A stretch of 46,987 nt of DNA from Sulfuricella sp. (GCA_028714315.1 JAQTMN010000017.1:1-46987); one strand, 5' to 3'. Positions 33,631-45,218 are shown, counted from the stretch's first letter. Numbers and translations: made by a program. Notes: generated from the letters alone by a model not told the origin.

Positions 33631-33665
33631 CCCCTTTCCCGTCCCCGCGCTTCGCGGCTCCTGGC

Positions 33666-34871
33666 ATGATGCGTCTCTCCGACAGCATTCACCTTGCCCT
33701 GCGCGCCATCACCGCGCACCGCCTGCGCAGCTTCCTGACGCTGCTGGGCATCGGCGTCGGCGTCGCGGCGGTGATCCTGCTCACTTCCATCGGCGAGGGC
33801 ATCCACCGCTTCGTGCTGGCTGAGTTCACCCAGTTCGGCACCAACGTCATCACCGTCCTGCCGGGCAAGGTCAAGACCACGGGCATTCCGCCGGCCGGCA
33901 TTCCGACTTCGGTGCGCCCGCTGACGCTGGAGGATGCGCGCGCGGTGGAGCGCCTGCCCAACGTCGCGGCGATGACGCCGGTGGTGTGGGGCAATTCCGA
34001 GGTGGGCGGCAACGGGCGCCTGCGCCGCACCACGGTGTACGGGGTGAGCGCCGGCATGCTCAGGGTGTTCAAGATTCGGGTGCGAAGCGGCCAGTTCCTG
34101 CCGGAGGGAGACGCGGAAAACGCCCGCTCTTTCGTCGTGCTCGGCAGCAAGCTGAAGAACGAGCTATTCGGCGGCGGCAATCCGCTCGGCGCGCGGGTGC
34201 GTATCGGCAGCCTGCAATTTCGCGTCGTCGGCGTACTCGAAGCCAAGGGGCAGGTGCTCGGCATCGACCTGGACGACACCGCCTACATCCCGGCGGCGCG
34301 GGCGCTGGAACTCTACAATCGCGACGGGCTGATGGAAATCGACGTGTCCTACCGCGAAGGCACGGCGGCGGGGCGGGTGAGCGCGGCGGTCGGGGCCGTA
34401 CTCAAGGCGCGCCACGGGCGCGAGGATTTCACCATCACCACGCAGGAAGACATGCTGCGCACGCTGTCGAAAATCCTCGACATCCTGACCATGGCGGTCG
34501 GCGCCCTGGGCGGGATTTCCCTGCTGGTCGGCGGCGTCGGCATCGCCACCATCATGACCATCGCCGTCGCCGAACGCACCGGCGAAATCGGCCTGCTGGT
34601 GGCGCTGGGCGCGCCGCGCCGCACCATCCTCGGCCTTTTTCTCAGCGAGGCGGTGGCCCTGTCCGGCGCCGGCGGCATCCTCGGCCTCGCGCTCGGCGTC
34701 GGCCTGGCGCAACTCCTGCGCCTGGCCGTGCCGGGGCTGCCGGTGCATACCCCGCTCACCTTCGTCTTCCTGGCCGAAGCCGTGGCCGTCGCCATCGGCC
34801 TAGTCGCCGGCGTTCTCCCCGCCCGCCGCGCGGCGCGGCTGGACCCGGTGGAAGCGCTGCGGGCGGAATAG
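33666..34871 (+). CDS. MacB-type permease 2 (FtsX fold)
   Basis: This is a 401-residue permease with the same layout as the gene at 31914: N-terminal helix (about 18-40), periplasmic MacB-PCD domain and three C-terminal helices, ending PARRAARLDPVEALRAE. The coupling segment is IAVAERTGEIGLLVALGAPRR. The two permeases are clearly homologous but much diverged. MacB normally works as a homodimer; here a heterodimer sharing the single ATPase is plausible. It is separated from permease 1 by the tandem repeat, but no terminator is seen before it. Confidence 0.9.
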   Translation: MMRLSDSIHLALRAITAHRLRSFLTLLGIGVGVAAVILLTSIGEGIHRFVLAEFTQFGTNVITVLPGKVKTTGIPPAGIPTSVRPLTLEDARAVERLPNVAAMTPVVWGNSEVGGNGRLRRTTVYGVSAGMLRVFKIRVRSGQFLPEGDAENARSFVVLGSKLKNELFGGGNPLGARVRIGSLQFRVVGVLEAKGQVLGIDLDDTAYIPAARALELYNRDGLMEIDVSYREGTAAGRVSAAVGAVLKARHGREDFTITTQEDMLRTLSKILDILTMAVGALGGISLLVGGVGIATIMTIAVAERTGEIGLLVALGAPRRTILGLFLSEAVALSGAGGILGLALGVGLAQLLRLAVPGLPVHTPLTFVFLAEAVAVAIGLVAGVLPARRAARLDPVEALRAE

Positions 34872-34907
34872 GACGCCAAGGCAGGACACGACGTTTTTCC
34901 GGGAACA

Positions 34908-34934
34908 AAAAAGCCGGCGCGAGGCCGGCTTTTT
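34908..34934. terminator. Bidirectional intrinsic terminator
   Basis: AAAAAGCCGGC (34908-34918) and GCCGGCTTTTT (34924-34934) form a hairpin with a 5-nt loop, with A- and U-tracts on both sides. It lies between the convergent permease 2 and cytochrome c genes and can end both. Confidence 0.9.
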
Positions 34935-34951
34935 CCTTGATGCGATGGCGC

Positions 34952-35293
34952 TTATTTCAGGCCCAGAATCCAGTTGGCCAGCTTGGTCGCATCTTCCGGC
35001 TTGACCGCGCCATTGGGCGGCATGAACGGCATGCCGGCCTTGCCTTCCTTCATCCAGCCCTTGCCGGCCGGGCCGGTGCCCTTGACGATCTCATCGGCGA
35101 GCGTGGCGGCGGCGCCCTTCTGGCCGGCGTATTTCTTGGCGACATCCTTGTAAGCCGGGCCGAGCACCTTGGCCGCCACCTGATGGCAAGCCAGGCAACC
35201 GCTCTTTTGCGCCAGCGCGCTTTCGTCGGCTGCAGCGGCTTGTCCGGCTGCCAGCAGGGCCGCAACGGCGGCAATCCCGAGAACTGCTTTCAT
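34952..35293 (-). CDS. Small periplasmic class I cytochrome c
   Basis: This is a 113-residue monoheme cytochrome. A Sec signal peptide (MKAVLGIAAVAALLAAGQAAA) is followed by the heme site Cys33-Leu-Ala-Cys36-His37. The axial Met is probably Met88 or Met91 in GMPFMPPNG. Size and motifs fit the c551/c552 type of soluble electron carrier. Such proteins accept electrons from sulfur oxidation or the bc1 complex and pass them to an oxidase; the specific partner is not visible. ATG 35293 follows an AAGGAG Shine-Dalgarno. It lies on the minus strand after yyaL. Confidence 0.93.
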   Translation of the reverse strand: MKAVLGIAAVAALLAAGQAAAADESALAQKSGCLACHQVAAKVLGPAYKDVAKKYAGQKGAAATLADEIVKGTGPAGKGWMKEGKAGMPFMPPNGAVKPEDATKLANWILGLK

Positions 35294-35372
35294 TTAATGC
35301 TCCTTGTTTGGATTGAGAAAAAAATAGAACCGCTATGTTATCCAACTTTTCCGGGCTTGCCTATGATTTCGG

Positions 35373-37403
<2,031 letters not shown>

Positions 37404-37491
37404 GGCGGGCTCCTGAAAGGGTGATTTTCAGAATACCACATATCCCGACCGTTTTTGTCGGCTATTCGCCTTGAAGCGTGAGCCACAAACG

Positions 37492-37597
37492 TTTGTCGGG
37501 CACGGGGTGCCCGACAAAACGGCTAATCTTCAATACCGCTTTTTGGATGATTGGGTTTGTTGGGTTACGGCGCAAAAGCCGCGCCTAACCCAACCTA
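37492..37597. repeat. Two dispersed hairpins upstream of yyaL
   Basis: TTTGTCGGGCAC (37492-37503) and GTGCCCGACAAA (37507-37518) pair perfectly, the same family as 4762-4796. At 37559-37597, GTTGGGTTACGGCGC faces GCGCCTAACCCAAC, another common palindrome type. No gene is seen in the 37404-37634 gap. Confidence 0.65.
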
Positions 37598-37634
37598 CAT
37601 GGCCGCGACGCGGTTAATTGCAGTCAAGGATTAT

Positions 37635-39422
37635 TCAAACGCCGTAGGGCGGCGGCGCGACCTTGAGGACTTCCTCAATGGTGGTGAGGCCGCCGGCGAC
37701 TTTCATCGCGCCGCTGATCCGCAGCGGCTTCATGCCTTCCTTGTAGGCCAGCTCGCGCAGCGCGGCGACGTCGCACGCCGGCTTGACCAAGGCGCGCAGG
37801 GCGGGGGACATGACCAGCATCTCGTACAGGCCGATGCGGCCGAGGTAGCCGGTCATGCGGCATTCCAGGCAGCCGCGCGGGGCGTTTCCCTGCGCCGGCG
37901 CGGCGGCTTTCCACGGCTTGACCAGCGCTTCCCAGGCGGCGCCGTCGAGCGCCTCGCGCTCCTTGCAGTGCGGGCACAGGGTGCGCACCAGGCGCTGCGC
38001 CATGACGCCGAGCAGGGTGGCGTTGATCAGGTAGGGCGGCACGCCCAGGTCGAGCAGGCGGGAAATCGCCGAGGGCGCGTCGTTGGTGTGCAGGGTGGAG
38101 AGCACCAGATGGCCGGTGAGCGCCGCCTGGATCGCCATTTCAGCGGTTTCCAGGTCGCGGATCTCGCCCACCATGATGATGTCCGGATCCTGCCGCATCA
38201 GGGTGCGCACGCCGCTGGCGAAATCCAGGCCGATGTTGTGCTGCACCTGCATCTGGTTGAGCTGGGGCGAGATCATCTCGATCGGGTCTTCGATGGTGCA
38301 GACGTTGACTTCCGGTACGGCAAGCTGGCGCAGGGTGGAATACAGCGTGGTGGTCTTGCCCGAGCCGGTCGGGCCGGTGACCAGGATGATGCCGTTGGAC
38401 TGGCCCGCCATCTGGTTCCAGCGGCCCACGTCCTCGTCGGAAAAGCCCATCTCCCGGTAGCTTTGCACGATCACGTCGGGGTTGAAGATGCGCATCACCA
38501 TCTTCTCGCCGAACGCGGTGGGCATGGTCGAAAGCCGCAGCTCGATCTCGTCGCCGTCGGGCGAACGAGTCTTGATGCGCCCGTCCAGCGGGCGGCGCTT
38601 CTCGACGATGTCCATCCGGCCGAGCCCCTTGATGCGGCTGGTGACCGCGCCCAGCACCGCGAGCGGAAGCTGGTAGACATGGTGCATCACGCCGTCGATG
38701 CGAAAGCGCACGTCGCCGTGCTCGCGCCGCGGCTCGAGGTGGATGTCCGAGGCGCGCTGGTCGAAGGCGTACTGCAGCAGCCAATCGACGATATGCACCA
38801 CGTGCTGGTCGTTGGCGTCGAGATTGCCGACGCGGCCCATTTCCACCAGCTGCTCGAAGTTGGACAGGCCGCCGGCGAAGGCCGAATTCTGCGTCTGCGC
38901 GGCACGCTTGACCGAGCGCGCCAGGCTGTAGAATTCGGCGAGATAGCGCTGAATATCGAGCGGGTTGGCCACCACGCGCCTGATTTCCAGGCGCAGGATC
39001 GGCGCCAGCTCCTTTTCCCACTCGGTGAGGAAGGGTTCGGCGGTCGCCACCACCACCTCGCGCGCGTTCACCTCCACCGGCAGGATGCGAAAGCGCGCCG
39101 CGTAGGCGTCCGACATGGTGTTGGTGACGGCGGTGACGTTGATCCTGAGCGGATCGATGTGGTAGTAGGGCAGTCCGACCCAGCCCGCCATCCACTCGGT
39201 CAGGGCTTCGAGGTTGAGCAGCTTGTGCGGCGGCTTCGCCGACTTCCATTTCTGCTCGGCGATCTGCGCCAGCGGATGAATCTCGGCGCGGGCGCTGCGC
39301 GCGGGCAGCAGCAGGTTTTCCGCGTCCTCCTGCGCCACCACGCCGTCGGCGATCAAAGCCTCGACCAGCTCGCGCACGGTCAGCTTGTGGTCGGCCGGCG
39401 CGGCTGTGACTTTGTGGTTCAC
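37635..39422 (-). CDS. GspE/PilB-type secretion ATPase
   Basis: This is a 595-residue hexameric motor ATPase of the type II secretion/type IV pilus superfamily. The N-terminal part (about 60-190) is the GspE-N/MshEN-like region. The motor has Walker A GPTGSGKTT (350-358), an Asp box near 380 (TIEDPIE), Walker B IIMVGE (415-420) and a His box TLHTND (443-448). A zinc-binding four-Cys motif uses Cys483, Cys486, Cys518 and Cys521. I chose GTG 39422, preceded by GGGAGAGGG, over an ATG 27 bp upstream with no ribosome site. No other pilus or secretion genes adjoin it, so its machine is unknown. Confidence 0.9.
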   Translation of the reverse strand: MNHKVTAAPADHKLTVRELVEALIADGVVAQEDAENLLLPARSARAEIHPLAQIAEQKWKSAKPPHKLLNLEALTEWMAGWVGLPYYHIDPLRINVTAVTNTMSDAYAARFRILPVEVNAREVVVATAEPFLTEWEKELAPILRLEIRRVVANPLDIQRYLAEFYSLARSVKRAAQTQNSAFAGGLSNFEQLVEMGRVGNLDANDQHVVHIVDWLLQYAFDQRASDIHLEPRREHGDVRFRIDGVMHHVYQLPLAVLGAVTSRIKGLGRMDIVEKRRPLDGRIKTRSPDGDEIELRLSTMPTAFGEKMVMRIFNPDVIVQSYREMGFSDEDVGRWNQMAGQSNGIILVTGPTGSGKTTTLYSTLRQLAVPEVNVCTIEDPIEMISPQLNQMQVQHNIGLDFASGVRTLMRQDPDIIMVGEIRDLETAEMAIQAALTGHLVLSTLHTNDAPSAISRLLDLGVPPYLINATLLGVMAQRLVRTLCPHCKEREALDGAAWEALVKPWKAAAPAQGNAPRGCLECRMTGYLGRIGLYEMLVMSPALRALVKPACDVAALRELAYKEGMKPLRISGAMKVAGGLTTIEEVLKVAPPPYGV

Positions 39423-39455
39423 GATTTTCCCTCTCCCCCTAACGGACATCAGGCT

Positions 39456-39503
39456 GTGGGTCAGGCTTTAGCCTGACTGTACGGCTAAAGCCGTACCCAC
39501 AAC
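39456..39503. repeat. GTGGGTCAGGCTT...CGTACCCACAAC dispersed hairpin
   Basis: The outer GTGGGT/ACCCAC arms and inner AGGCTTTAGCCT and ACGGCTAAAGCCGT hairpins make a cloverleaf-like structure. The same module is embedded in the mosaic repeat at 18718-18905. It lies between the ilvD stop and the secretion ATPase start. Confidence 0.65.
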
Positions 39504-39531
39504 AGCACATGTCTCGCTGCGCGAGTACACC

Positions 39532-41382
39532 CTACCGCTCGACCTGACTCACGTCGCGCACCGCGCCCTTGGCGGCGGAGGTGGTCATCGCGGCATAGGC
39601 CCGCAATGCCGCCGATACCGTGCGTTCGCGGCTGGCCGGGCGCCACGCCTTGGCGCCTTTCGCTTCCATTGCCTGGCGGCGCTCCGCCAGCACGGCGGCG
39701 GATACCTTGAGCTGGATGCTGCGCTGCGGGATGTCGATTTCGATGGTATCGCCTTCCTCGACCAGGCCGATGGCGCCGCCTTCCGCCGCTTCCGGCGAAA
39801 CGTGGCCGATCGACAGGCCCGAGGTGCCGCCGGAAAAACGCCCGTCGGTCAGCAGCGCACACGACTTGCCCAGGCCTTTCGACTTGAGATAACTGGTGGG
39901 GTAGAGCATTTCCTGCATGCCCGGCCCGCCGCGCGGACCTTCGTAGCGGATCACCACCACGTCGCCGGCCGCAATCTTGTCGTCCAGGATCGCCGCCACG
40001 GAATCTTCCTGGCTTTCGAACACGCGCGCGCGTCCGCTGAACTTGAGGATGCTCTCGTCCACCCCGGCGGTCTTGACGATGCAGCCGTCCAGCGCGATGT
40101 TGCCGTACAGCACGGCCAGCCCGCCATCCTGCGAGTAAGCGTTTGCTTTGTCGCGGATGCAGCCGGTAGTGCGGTTCATGTCGAGCTCGGCGTAGCGCTT
40201 GTTCTGGCTGAAAGCGGTCTGGCTCGGCACGCCGCCCGGCGCGGCCTTGAAGAACTCGAACACATGCAGGTCGTGGGCGTGGAGCACGTCCCAGTTTTCC
40301 AGCGCTTCACCCAGCGTGTGGGTGTGCACGGTCGGCAGATCGCGATGCAGCAGGCCGGCACGGTCAAGCTCGCCGAGAATGCCGATAATGCCGCCGGCGC
40401 GGTGCACGTCTTCCATGTGGTAGGTCTGGATCGAGGGCGCCACCTTGCACAAGTGAGGCACCTTGCGCGACAGCCGGTCGATGTCCTGCATGGTGAAGGC
40501 CACGCCGGCTTCCTGCGCGGCGGCGAGGAGATGCAGCACGGTATTGGTCGAGCCGCCCATGGCGATGTCGAGCATCATGGCGTTCTCAAACGCCCCGAAC
40601 GCGGCGATGGTGCGCGGCAGCGCGCCGGCATCGTCATGCTCGTAATAGCGCTTGGCCAGCTTGACGATCTGCCGGCCGGCTTCGAGGAACAGCTCCTTGC
40701 GGTCGGCGTGGGTCGCCACCAGCGTGCCGTTGCCGGGCAGCGCCAGGCCCAGCGCTTCGACCAGGCAGTTCATCGAATTGGCGGTGAACATGCCGGAGCA
40801 GGAGCCGCAGGTCGGGCAGGCGGAGCGTTCCATCTGCTGGGTTTCCGCATCGCTGTATTGCGGATCCACCGCCGCCACCATCGCGTCCACCAGGTCGAGG
40901 TGCATTTCCTTGCCGTGGATCACCGCCTTGCCCGCTTCCATCGGCCCGCCCGAGACGAAAATGGTGGGGATGTTGAGGCGCAGGGAAGCCATCAGCATGC
41001 CGGGGGTGATCTTGTCGCAGTTGGAAATGCACACCAGCGCGTCGGCGCAGTGCGCATTGACCATGTATTCGACGCTGTCCGCGATCAGGTCGCGCGACGG
41101 CAGCGAATAGAGCATGCCGCCGTGGCCCATGGCGATGCCGTCGTCGATGGCGATGGTATTGAATTCCTTCGCCACGCCGCCGGCCTTCTCGATCTCGCGC
41201 GCCACCAGCTGGCCCATGTCCTTCAGGTGGACGTGGCCGGGCACGAACTGAGTGAACGAATTGGCGATGGCGATGATGGGCTTGCCGAAATCGGAGTCGG
41301 TCATGCCGGTGGCGCGCCACAGAGCGCGGGCGCCGGCCATGTTGCGGCCGTGGGTGGAGGTTTTGGAACGATATTGCGGCAT
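39532..41382 (-). CDS. ilvD: Dihydroxy-acid dehydratase
   Basis: This is a 616-residue iron-sulfur enzyme dehydrating 2,3-dihydroxy-isovalerate and 2,3-dihydroxy-3-methylvalerate in branched-chain amino acid synthesis. The cluster cysteines are in [12 protein letters not shown] and in [18 protein letters not shown]. The C-terminal half has [21 protein letters not shown]. The length is that of the [4Fe-4S] E. coli-type enzyme. It works downstream of ilvA (16048-17559), although the two are 22 kb apart. It is divergent from lgt with a palindromic repeat between them. Confidence 0.96.
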   Translation of the reverse strand: MPQYRSKTSTHGRNMAGARALWRATGMTDSDFGKPIIAIANSFTQFVPGHVHLKDMGQLVAREIEKAGGVAKEFNTIAIDDGIAMGHGGMLYSLPSRDLIADSVEYMVNAHCADALVCISNCDKITPGMLMASLRLNIPTIFVSGGPMEAGKAVIHGKEMHLDLVDAMVAAVDPQYSDAETQQMERSACPTCGSCSGMFTANSMNCLVEALGLALPGNGTLVATHADRKELFLEAGRQIVKLAKRYYEHDDAGALPRTIAAFGAFENAMMLDIAMGGSTNTVLHLLAAAQEAGVAFTMQDIDRLSRKVPHLCKVAPSIQTYHMEDVHRAGGIIGILGELDRAGLLHRDLPTVHTHTLGEALENWDVLHAHDLHVFEFFKAAPGGVPSQTAFSQNKRYAELDMNRTTGCIRDKANAYSQDGGLAVLYGNIALDGCIVKTAGVDESILKFSGRARVFESQEDSVAAILDDKIAAGDVVVIRYEGPRGGPGMQEMLYPTSYLKSKGLGKSCALLTDGRFSGGTSGLSIGHVSPEAAEGGAIGLVEEGDTIEIDIPQRSIQLKVSAAVLAERRQAMEAKGAKAWRPASRERTVSAALRAYAAMTTSAAKGAVRDVSQVER

Positions 41383-41430
41383 CGAGGGCTCCCGGAAAAA
41401 ACACGTATAATGCGCATTTTAATCTGGATA

Positions 41431-41553
41431 GCCGCGAAAAGGCACAAAAAGCGCAGGACCACAATCTTCGTTCCCTCCTTGAAAAAAGAGGAGGCGAATT
41501 GTAGCGATTGCCCGGCAGAACCCCAGTTTGCGCCTTTTGTGCCTTTTCGCGGC
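41431..41553. repeat. GCCGCGAAAAGGCACAAAA palindromic repeat between ilvD and lgt
   Basis: The left arm GCCGCGAAAAGGCACAAAA and right arm TTTTGTGCCTTTTCGCGGC enclose about 85 bp, including the hairpin CCTCCTTGAAAAAAGAGGAGG. It ends 9 bp before the lgt start, so it makes up most of the lgt leader and probably touches promoters of both genes. It is the same family as 1215-1296 and 33161-33630. Confidence 0.75.
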
Positions 41554-41562
41554 CAACAATAA

Positions 41563-42342
41563 ATGCTGATCCACCCCCAGTTCGACCCCATCGCCATCCA
41601 TCTCGGCCCCCTCGCCGTGCGCTGGTACGGCCTGATGTATCTGCTGGCGTTCGCCTCCGTGCTGATCCTGGGGCGCTACCGGATCAAGACCCGCCCCGAC
41701 CTGGGCTGGACCGTCGCCGAGCTGGACGACGTGCTGTTCTACGGCGTGCTCGGCGTGGTGCTGGGCGGACGGCTGGGCTACGTGCTGTTCTACCAGCCCG
41801 CTCATTTCTTCGCCCACCCGCTGGAAATTTTCGCCGTGTGGCAAGGCGGCATGGCCTTCCATGGCGGCTTTCTCGGCGTACTCGCGGCGATGTGGGCGTT
41901 TGCCCGCAAGACCGGCAAAAGCTGGCTCTCCATCACCGACTTCATCGCGCCGCTGGTGCCGCTCGGCTTGGCGGCGGGCCGCCTCGGCAATTTCATCAAC
42001 GGCGAGCTGTGGGGCCGGCCGACCGACGTGCCTTGGGCGATGGCGTTTCCCCAAGTCGATATGGTCCCGCGCCATCCCTCCCAGCTCTACCAGTTCGCGC
42101 TCGAAGGCCTCGCGCTGTTCGTCCTGCTCTGGCTGTTCTCGCGCAAACCGCGCCCGACCGGCGCGGTGTCCGGCCTGTTCCTGATCGGCTACGGCACGTT
42201 CCGCTTCCTGGCCGAATTCACCCGCGAGCCGGACAGCTTTCTCGGCCTGTTGAGCCTGGGCCTGAGCATGGGGCAGTGGCTGTCCCTGCCGATGATCGCG
42301 GCGGGCGCGATCATGCTGCGCTGGGCTTACCGGAAAGCATGA
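41563..42342 (+). CDS. lgt: Prolipoprotein diacylglyceryl transferase
   Basis: This is a 259-residue inner-membrane enzyme that attaches diacylglycerol from phosphatidylglycerol to the lipobox Cys of prolipoproteins. About seven hydrophobic segments are present. The conserved [10 protein letters not shown], the GGMAFHGG motif (essential His) and the family signature [14 protein letters not shown] are intact. ATG 41563 lies directly after the palindromic repeat with no evident Shine-Dalgarno, so the leader may be short. The stop overlaps the next gene (ATGA). Confidence 0.95.
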   Translation: MLIHPQFDPIAIHLGPLAVRWYGLMYLLAFASVLILGRYRIKTRPDLGWTVAELDDVLFYGVLGVVLGGRLGYVLFYQPAHFFAHPLEIFAVWQGGMAFHGGFLGVLAAMWAFARKTGKSWLSITDFIAPLVPLGLAAGRLGNFINGELWGRPTDVPWAMAFPQVDMVPRHPSQLYQFALEGLALFVLLWLFSRKPRPTGAVSGLFLIGYGTFRFLAEFTREPDSFLGLLSLGLSMGQWLSLPMIAAGAIMLRWAYRKA

Positions 42343-42710
42343 GGCCCGAGCGGCTATGGCGGATTGCGGGGTGGGGGGTGATCATCGCGATCGTCTACTT
42401 TTCACTCACGCCGACGCCGCCCGAGATCGACGTCACAGAGGGAGACAAACTCGGCCACCTGGCCGCTTACGGCCTCGCCATGCTGTGGTTCGCCCAGCTC
42501 TACACGGAGCGATGGCCGCGCCGGTGGCTCGCGCTGGGGTTGGTGGCGCTGGGTGTCGCGCTGGAATACGCCCAGGACGCAACCGGCTACCGCACGTTCG
42601 ACGTCGCCGACATGCTGGCGGATGCGGCGGGGGTAGCCCTGGGCTGGCTGGCCGCGCCGCCGCGCCTGCCCAATCTGCTGGCCTTGGCGAAACGGCGGTT
42701 TTCCCTGTAG
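42339..42710 (+). CDS. VanZ-like small membrane protein
   Basis: This 123-residue protein has four hydrophobic segments. The VanZ-family pattern is present: [11 protein letters not shown], then [17 protein letters not shown] and [25 protein letters not shown]. The function of such proteins is poorly defined; the founding member confers low-level teicoplanin resistance. Its ATG overlaps the lgt stop (42339-42342), so translation is coupled. The TAG stop is the start of the 25-bp hairpin that follows. Confidence 0.82.
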   Translation: MRPERLWRIAGWGVIIAIVYFSLTPTPPEIDVTEGDKLGHLAAYGLAMLWFAQLYTERWPRRWLALGLVALGVALEYAQDATGYRTFDVADMLADAAGVALGWLAAPPRLPNLLALAKRRFSL

Positions 42711-42769
42711 GAGCGGCCTCCCGGCCGCGATTTGAGGTGCACTGATCGCGGCCGGGAGGCCGCTCCTAC
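42707..42769. terminator. Perfect 25-bp hairpin at the end of the lgt operon (GTAGGAGCGGCC element)
   Basis: Arms 42707-42731 and 42745-42769 are exactly complementary, with a 13-nt loop. GTAGGAGCGGCC palindromes of this kind are common in Pseudomonas and relatives. There is no U-tract, but it sits between convergent genes and should still affect 3' ends. Its first bases provide the VanZ-like stop codon. Confidence 0.8.
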
Positions 42770-42787
42770 AAACGTAAACGGTCGGCA

Positions 42788-42994
42788 CTAACAGCAGCGC
42801 CGCACCCCGTTCCATTTTCTTTCCTGCTCGCGCTTGAAAAACTCCCCACGACCCAGCGCCGCCTCATCCGGGTGTGCCTGGGCATGATGGGCGAGATAGC
42901 GCTCGTAGGCATCGTCGCCGGAGAGGCGGCGGATAAATCGCCACAAACCCCGTAGGGCCGAATTCATTCGGCCGGCGCGAATAAATTCATCCAT
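42788..42994 (-). CDS. YbdD/YjiX-like small protein downstream of cstA
   Basis: This encodes 68 residues from ATG 42994, or 59 from ATG 42967. From residue 10 (MNSALRGLWRFIRRLSGDD) it follows the YbdD/YjiX pattern: DDAYERYLAHHAQAHPDEAALGRGEFFKREQERKW and the terminal RCC. YbdD-type proteins are encoded next to CstA-family transporters and are needed for pyruvate uptake in some bacteria. The first nine codons lie inside a dispersed GCGAATTCATTCG-type repeat, so the 42967 start may be the ancestral one. The first start is 3 bp from the cstA stop. Confidence 0.8.
   Translation of the reverse strand: MDEFIRAGRMNSALRGLWRFIRRLSGDDAYERYLAHHAQAHPDEAALGRGEFFKREQERKWNGVRRCC
42952..42993. repeat. Dispersed GTAGGGCCGAATTCATTCGGCC repeat overlapping the ybdD-like gene
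   Basis: GGCCGAATTCATTCGGCC (42956-42973) is nearly a perfect palindrome. It is followed by GGCGCGAATAAATTCATC, the usual second arm of the GTAGGTGCGAATTCATTCGCAC family seen at 33263 and 13628. The element covers the start region of the gene on the minus strand. Confidence 0.6.
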
Positions 42995-42996
42995 GA

Positions 42997-45069
42997 CTAA
43001 TCCCGCACCCAATCTTCGACCAACCGGGAGGGTTCGTGCGGCGCCTCGGACAGCGGCACCACCGTCTTGCCTTGCAGGTGCCGGGCGCACACCCGCAGCA
43101 TGTCGAAGATCACCACCCACAGCACCGCCACGAAAAACAGCGTGAGCCAGGCATCAAGCTGCTGGTTGAAAATCAATTGTGGCGCTACCGCCGCCTTCTC
43201 CGGCGGCAGTTTGCCCGCCGCCAGCTTCGCCGCCAGATCGTTGGCGGCAGCGAAAAAGCCGATGCGCACATCGGCGCTCATGATCTTCTCGTAAGCTGCC
43301 GTGGTCGTCACCGCCGCCAGCCAGGCCAGCGGCACGCCGGCGACCCAGGCATAGCGCAGCTTGCCGGACTTGACCAGGATGCCGGTCGCCACCGACAGCG
43401 CGATCGCCGCCAGCATCTGGTTGGAAATGCCGAACAGCGGCCATAGGATGTTGACGCCGCCGTTGGGATCGATCACGCCGATGTAGAGGAAATAGCCCCA
43501 CGCGGCGACGATGATGGCGCTGGTGAGCAGCACCGACGGATACCAGGAAGTCTGGCCGAGCCGGGGCGAGAAATTGCCGAGGAAATCCTGCAGCATGAAG
43601 CGGCCGACGCGGGTGCCGGCGTCCAGCGTGGTGAGGATGAACACCGCCTCGAACATGATGGCGAAGTGGTACCACAGCGCCAGCAGCCCGTCGCCGAAGG
43701 CGCTGCCGAAGATGCTCGCCATCCCCACCGCCAGCGAGGGCGCGCCGCCGGTGCGGGCGAACAGGGTTTTTTCGCCCATCTCGCGAGCAAGCATTTGCAT
43801 CTGCTCCACCGTCACCGGGAAGCCCCACGACGAAATCTTCGCCACCGCGTCCGCCGCTTCCTTGCCCACCACGCCGGCCGGGCTGTTGATCGCGAAAAAC
43901 ACGCCGGGATCGAGCACCGTCGCGGCGATCATCGCCATGATCGCGACGAACGATTCGAGCACCATGCCGCCGTAGCCGATCATGCGGATATCGCGCTCGT
44001 TGGCCAATAATTTGGGCGTGGTGCCGGAAGAAATCAGCGAATGGAAGCCCGACACCGCGCCGCAAGCGATGGTGATGAACACGAAGGGGAACAGCTTGCC
44101 GCCGAAGATCGGCCCGCTGCCGTCGATGAACTGGGTCAGCGCCGGCATCCTGATCTCCGGCCGCAGCAGCACGATGGCGATGGCGAGCAGGAAAATCGTG
44201 CCGAGCTTCATGAAGGTGGAAAGATAATCGCGCGGCGCCAGAAGCAGCCACACCGGCAGGATCGCGGCGAGGAAACCGTAGCCGATGACGAACCAGGCCA
44301 GCGTCAGCCCTTCGTGGTCGAACAGCGGGCGCAAGGTTTCGCTATGGTCGATCCAACCGCCGCCCGCCACCGCGAACAGCAGCAGGGCAAGGCCGATGAG
44401 CGAGCCTTCCAGCACCCGGCCGGGCCGCAGGTCGCGCATATACACCCCGACCAGCACCGCGATCGGGATGGTCGCCGCCACCGTCGCGGTCGCCCACGGG
44501 CTGTGCTTCATCGCGTTGACCACCACCAGCCCCAGCACCGCGATCAGGATCACCATGATCATCAGCGTGCCGGTGAGCGCCGCCGCGCCGCCGAGCGGCC
44601 CGAGCTCGTCGCGCGCCATCTGGCCCAGGCTGCGCCCGTCGCGGCGGGTGGAAAAGAACATGATGGTCATGTCCTGCACGCAGCCGCCCAGCACCGCGCC
44701 GATCAATATCCACAAGGTTCCCGGCAGATAACCGAACTGCGCCGCCAGCGTCGGCCCGATCAGCGGCCCCGGCCCGGCGATGGCTGCAAAATGGTGGCCG
44801 AACACCACCCACTTGTTGGTCGGCACGAAATCGCGCCCATTGTCGAGCCGCTCCGCCGGCGTCGCGCGGGTCTCGTCCAGCACCAGCACCCGAGCCGCGA
44901 TCCACGCGCCGTAAAAGCGATAGGCGAGAGCGTAAACGCAAGCCGCCGCCGCAATGAACCACAGCGCGTTGATGCTCTCGCCCCGGTTCAGCGCAATGCC
45001 GCCCACCGCCCCCGCGCCCGTCACCGCCACCAGCAGCCAGGCCATCCGCCGAGAAATCGACTCCCCCAT
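42997..45069 (-). CDS. cstA: CstA-family carbon starvation/pyruvate transporter
   Basis: This is a 690-residue inner-membrane protein with about 16-18 hydrophobic segments. Landmarks are the family block FVPTNKWVVFGHHFAAIAGPGPLIGPTLAAQFGYLP near residues 80-115, then GGCVQDMTIMFFSTRRDGRS, ISSGTTPKLLANE, IFGSAFGDG and PLFGISNQMLAAIAL. CstA proteins take up peptides or, in several species, pyruvate, often under carbon limitation. ATG 45069 follows a GGGGAGG Shine-Dalgarno. The ybdD-like gene follows at 3 bp. The gene is divergent from tRNA-Ala. Confidence 0.95.
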   Translation of the reverse strand: MGESISRRMAWLLVAVTGAGAVGGIALNRGESINALWFIAAAACVYALAYRFYGAWIAARVLVLDETRATPAERLDNGRDFVPTNKWVVFGHHFAAIAGPGPLIGPTLAAQFGYLPGTLWILIGAVLGGCVQDMTIMFFSTRRDGRSLGQMARDELGPLGGAAALTGTLMIMVILIAVLGLVVVNAMKHSPWATATVAATIPIAVLVGVYMRDLRPGRVLEGSLIGLALLLFAVAGGGWIDHSETLRPLFDHEGLTLAWFVIGYGFLAAILPVWLLLAPRDYLSTFMKLGTIFLLAIAIVLLRPEIRMPALTQFIDGSGPIFGGKLFPFVFITIACGAVSGFHSLISSGTTPKLLANERDIRMIGYGGMVLESFVAIMAMIAATVLDPGVFFAINSPAGVVGKEAADAVAKISSWGFPVTVEQMQMLAREMGEKTLFARTGGAPSLAVGMASIFGSAFGDGLLALWYHFAIMFEAVFILTTLDAGTRVGRFMLQDFLGNFSPRLGQTSWYPSVLLTSAIIVAAWGYFLYIGVIDPNGGVNILWPLFGISNQMLAAIALSVATGILVKSGKLRYAWVAGVPLAWLAAVTTTAAYEKIMSADVRIGFFAAANDLAAKLAAGKLPPEKAAVAPQLIFNQQLDAWLTLFFVAVLWVVIFDMLRVCARHLQGKTVVPLSEAPHEPSRLVEDWVRD

Positions 45070-45137
45070 TTTTCCTCCCCCAATCGCCGCGCTTTCAAGT
45101 TTTGGGAATTATAAGGTAAAATGTCAACTTCAATCGT

Positions 45138-45213
<76 letters not shown>

Positions 45214-45218
45214 CTTTT

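Noticed and set aside
33145..33823. Open frames through the 195-bp tandem repeat (174, 221 and 274 codons)
   Set aside because: The repeat length is a multiple of three, so frames stay open. The products are simply repeated translations of palindromic DNA.
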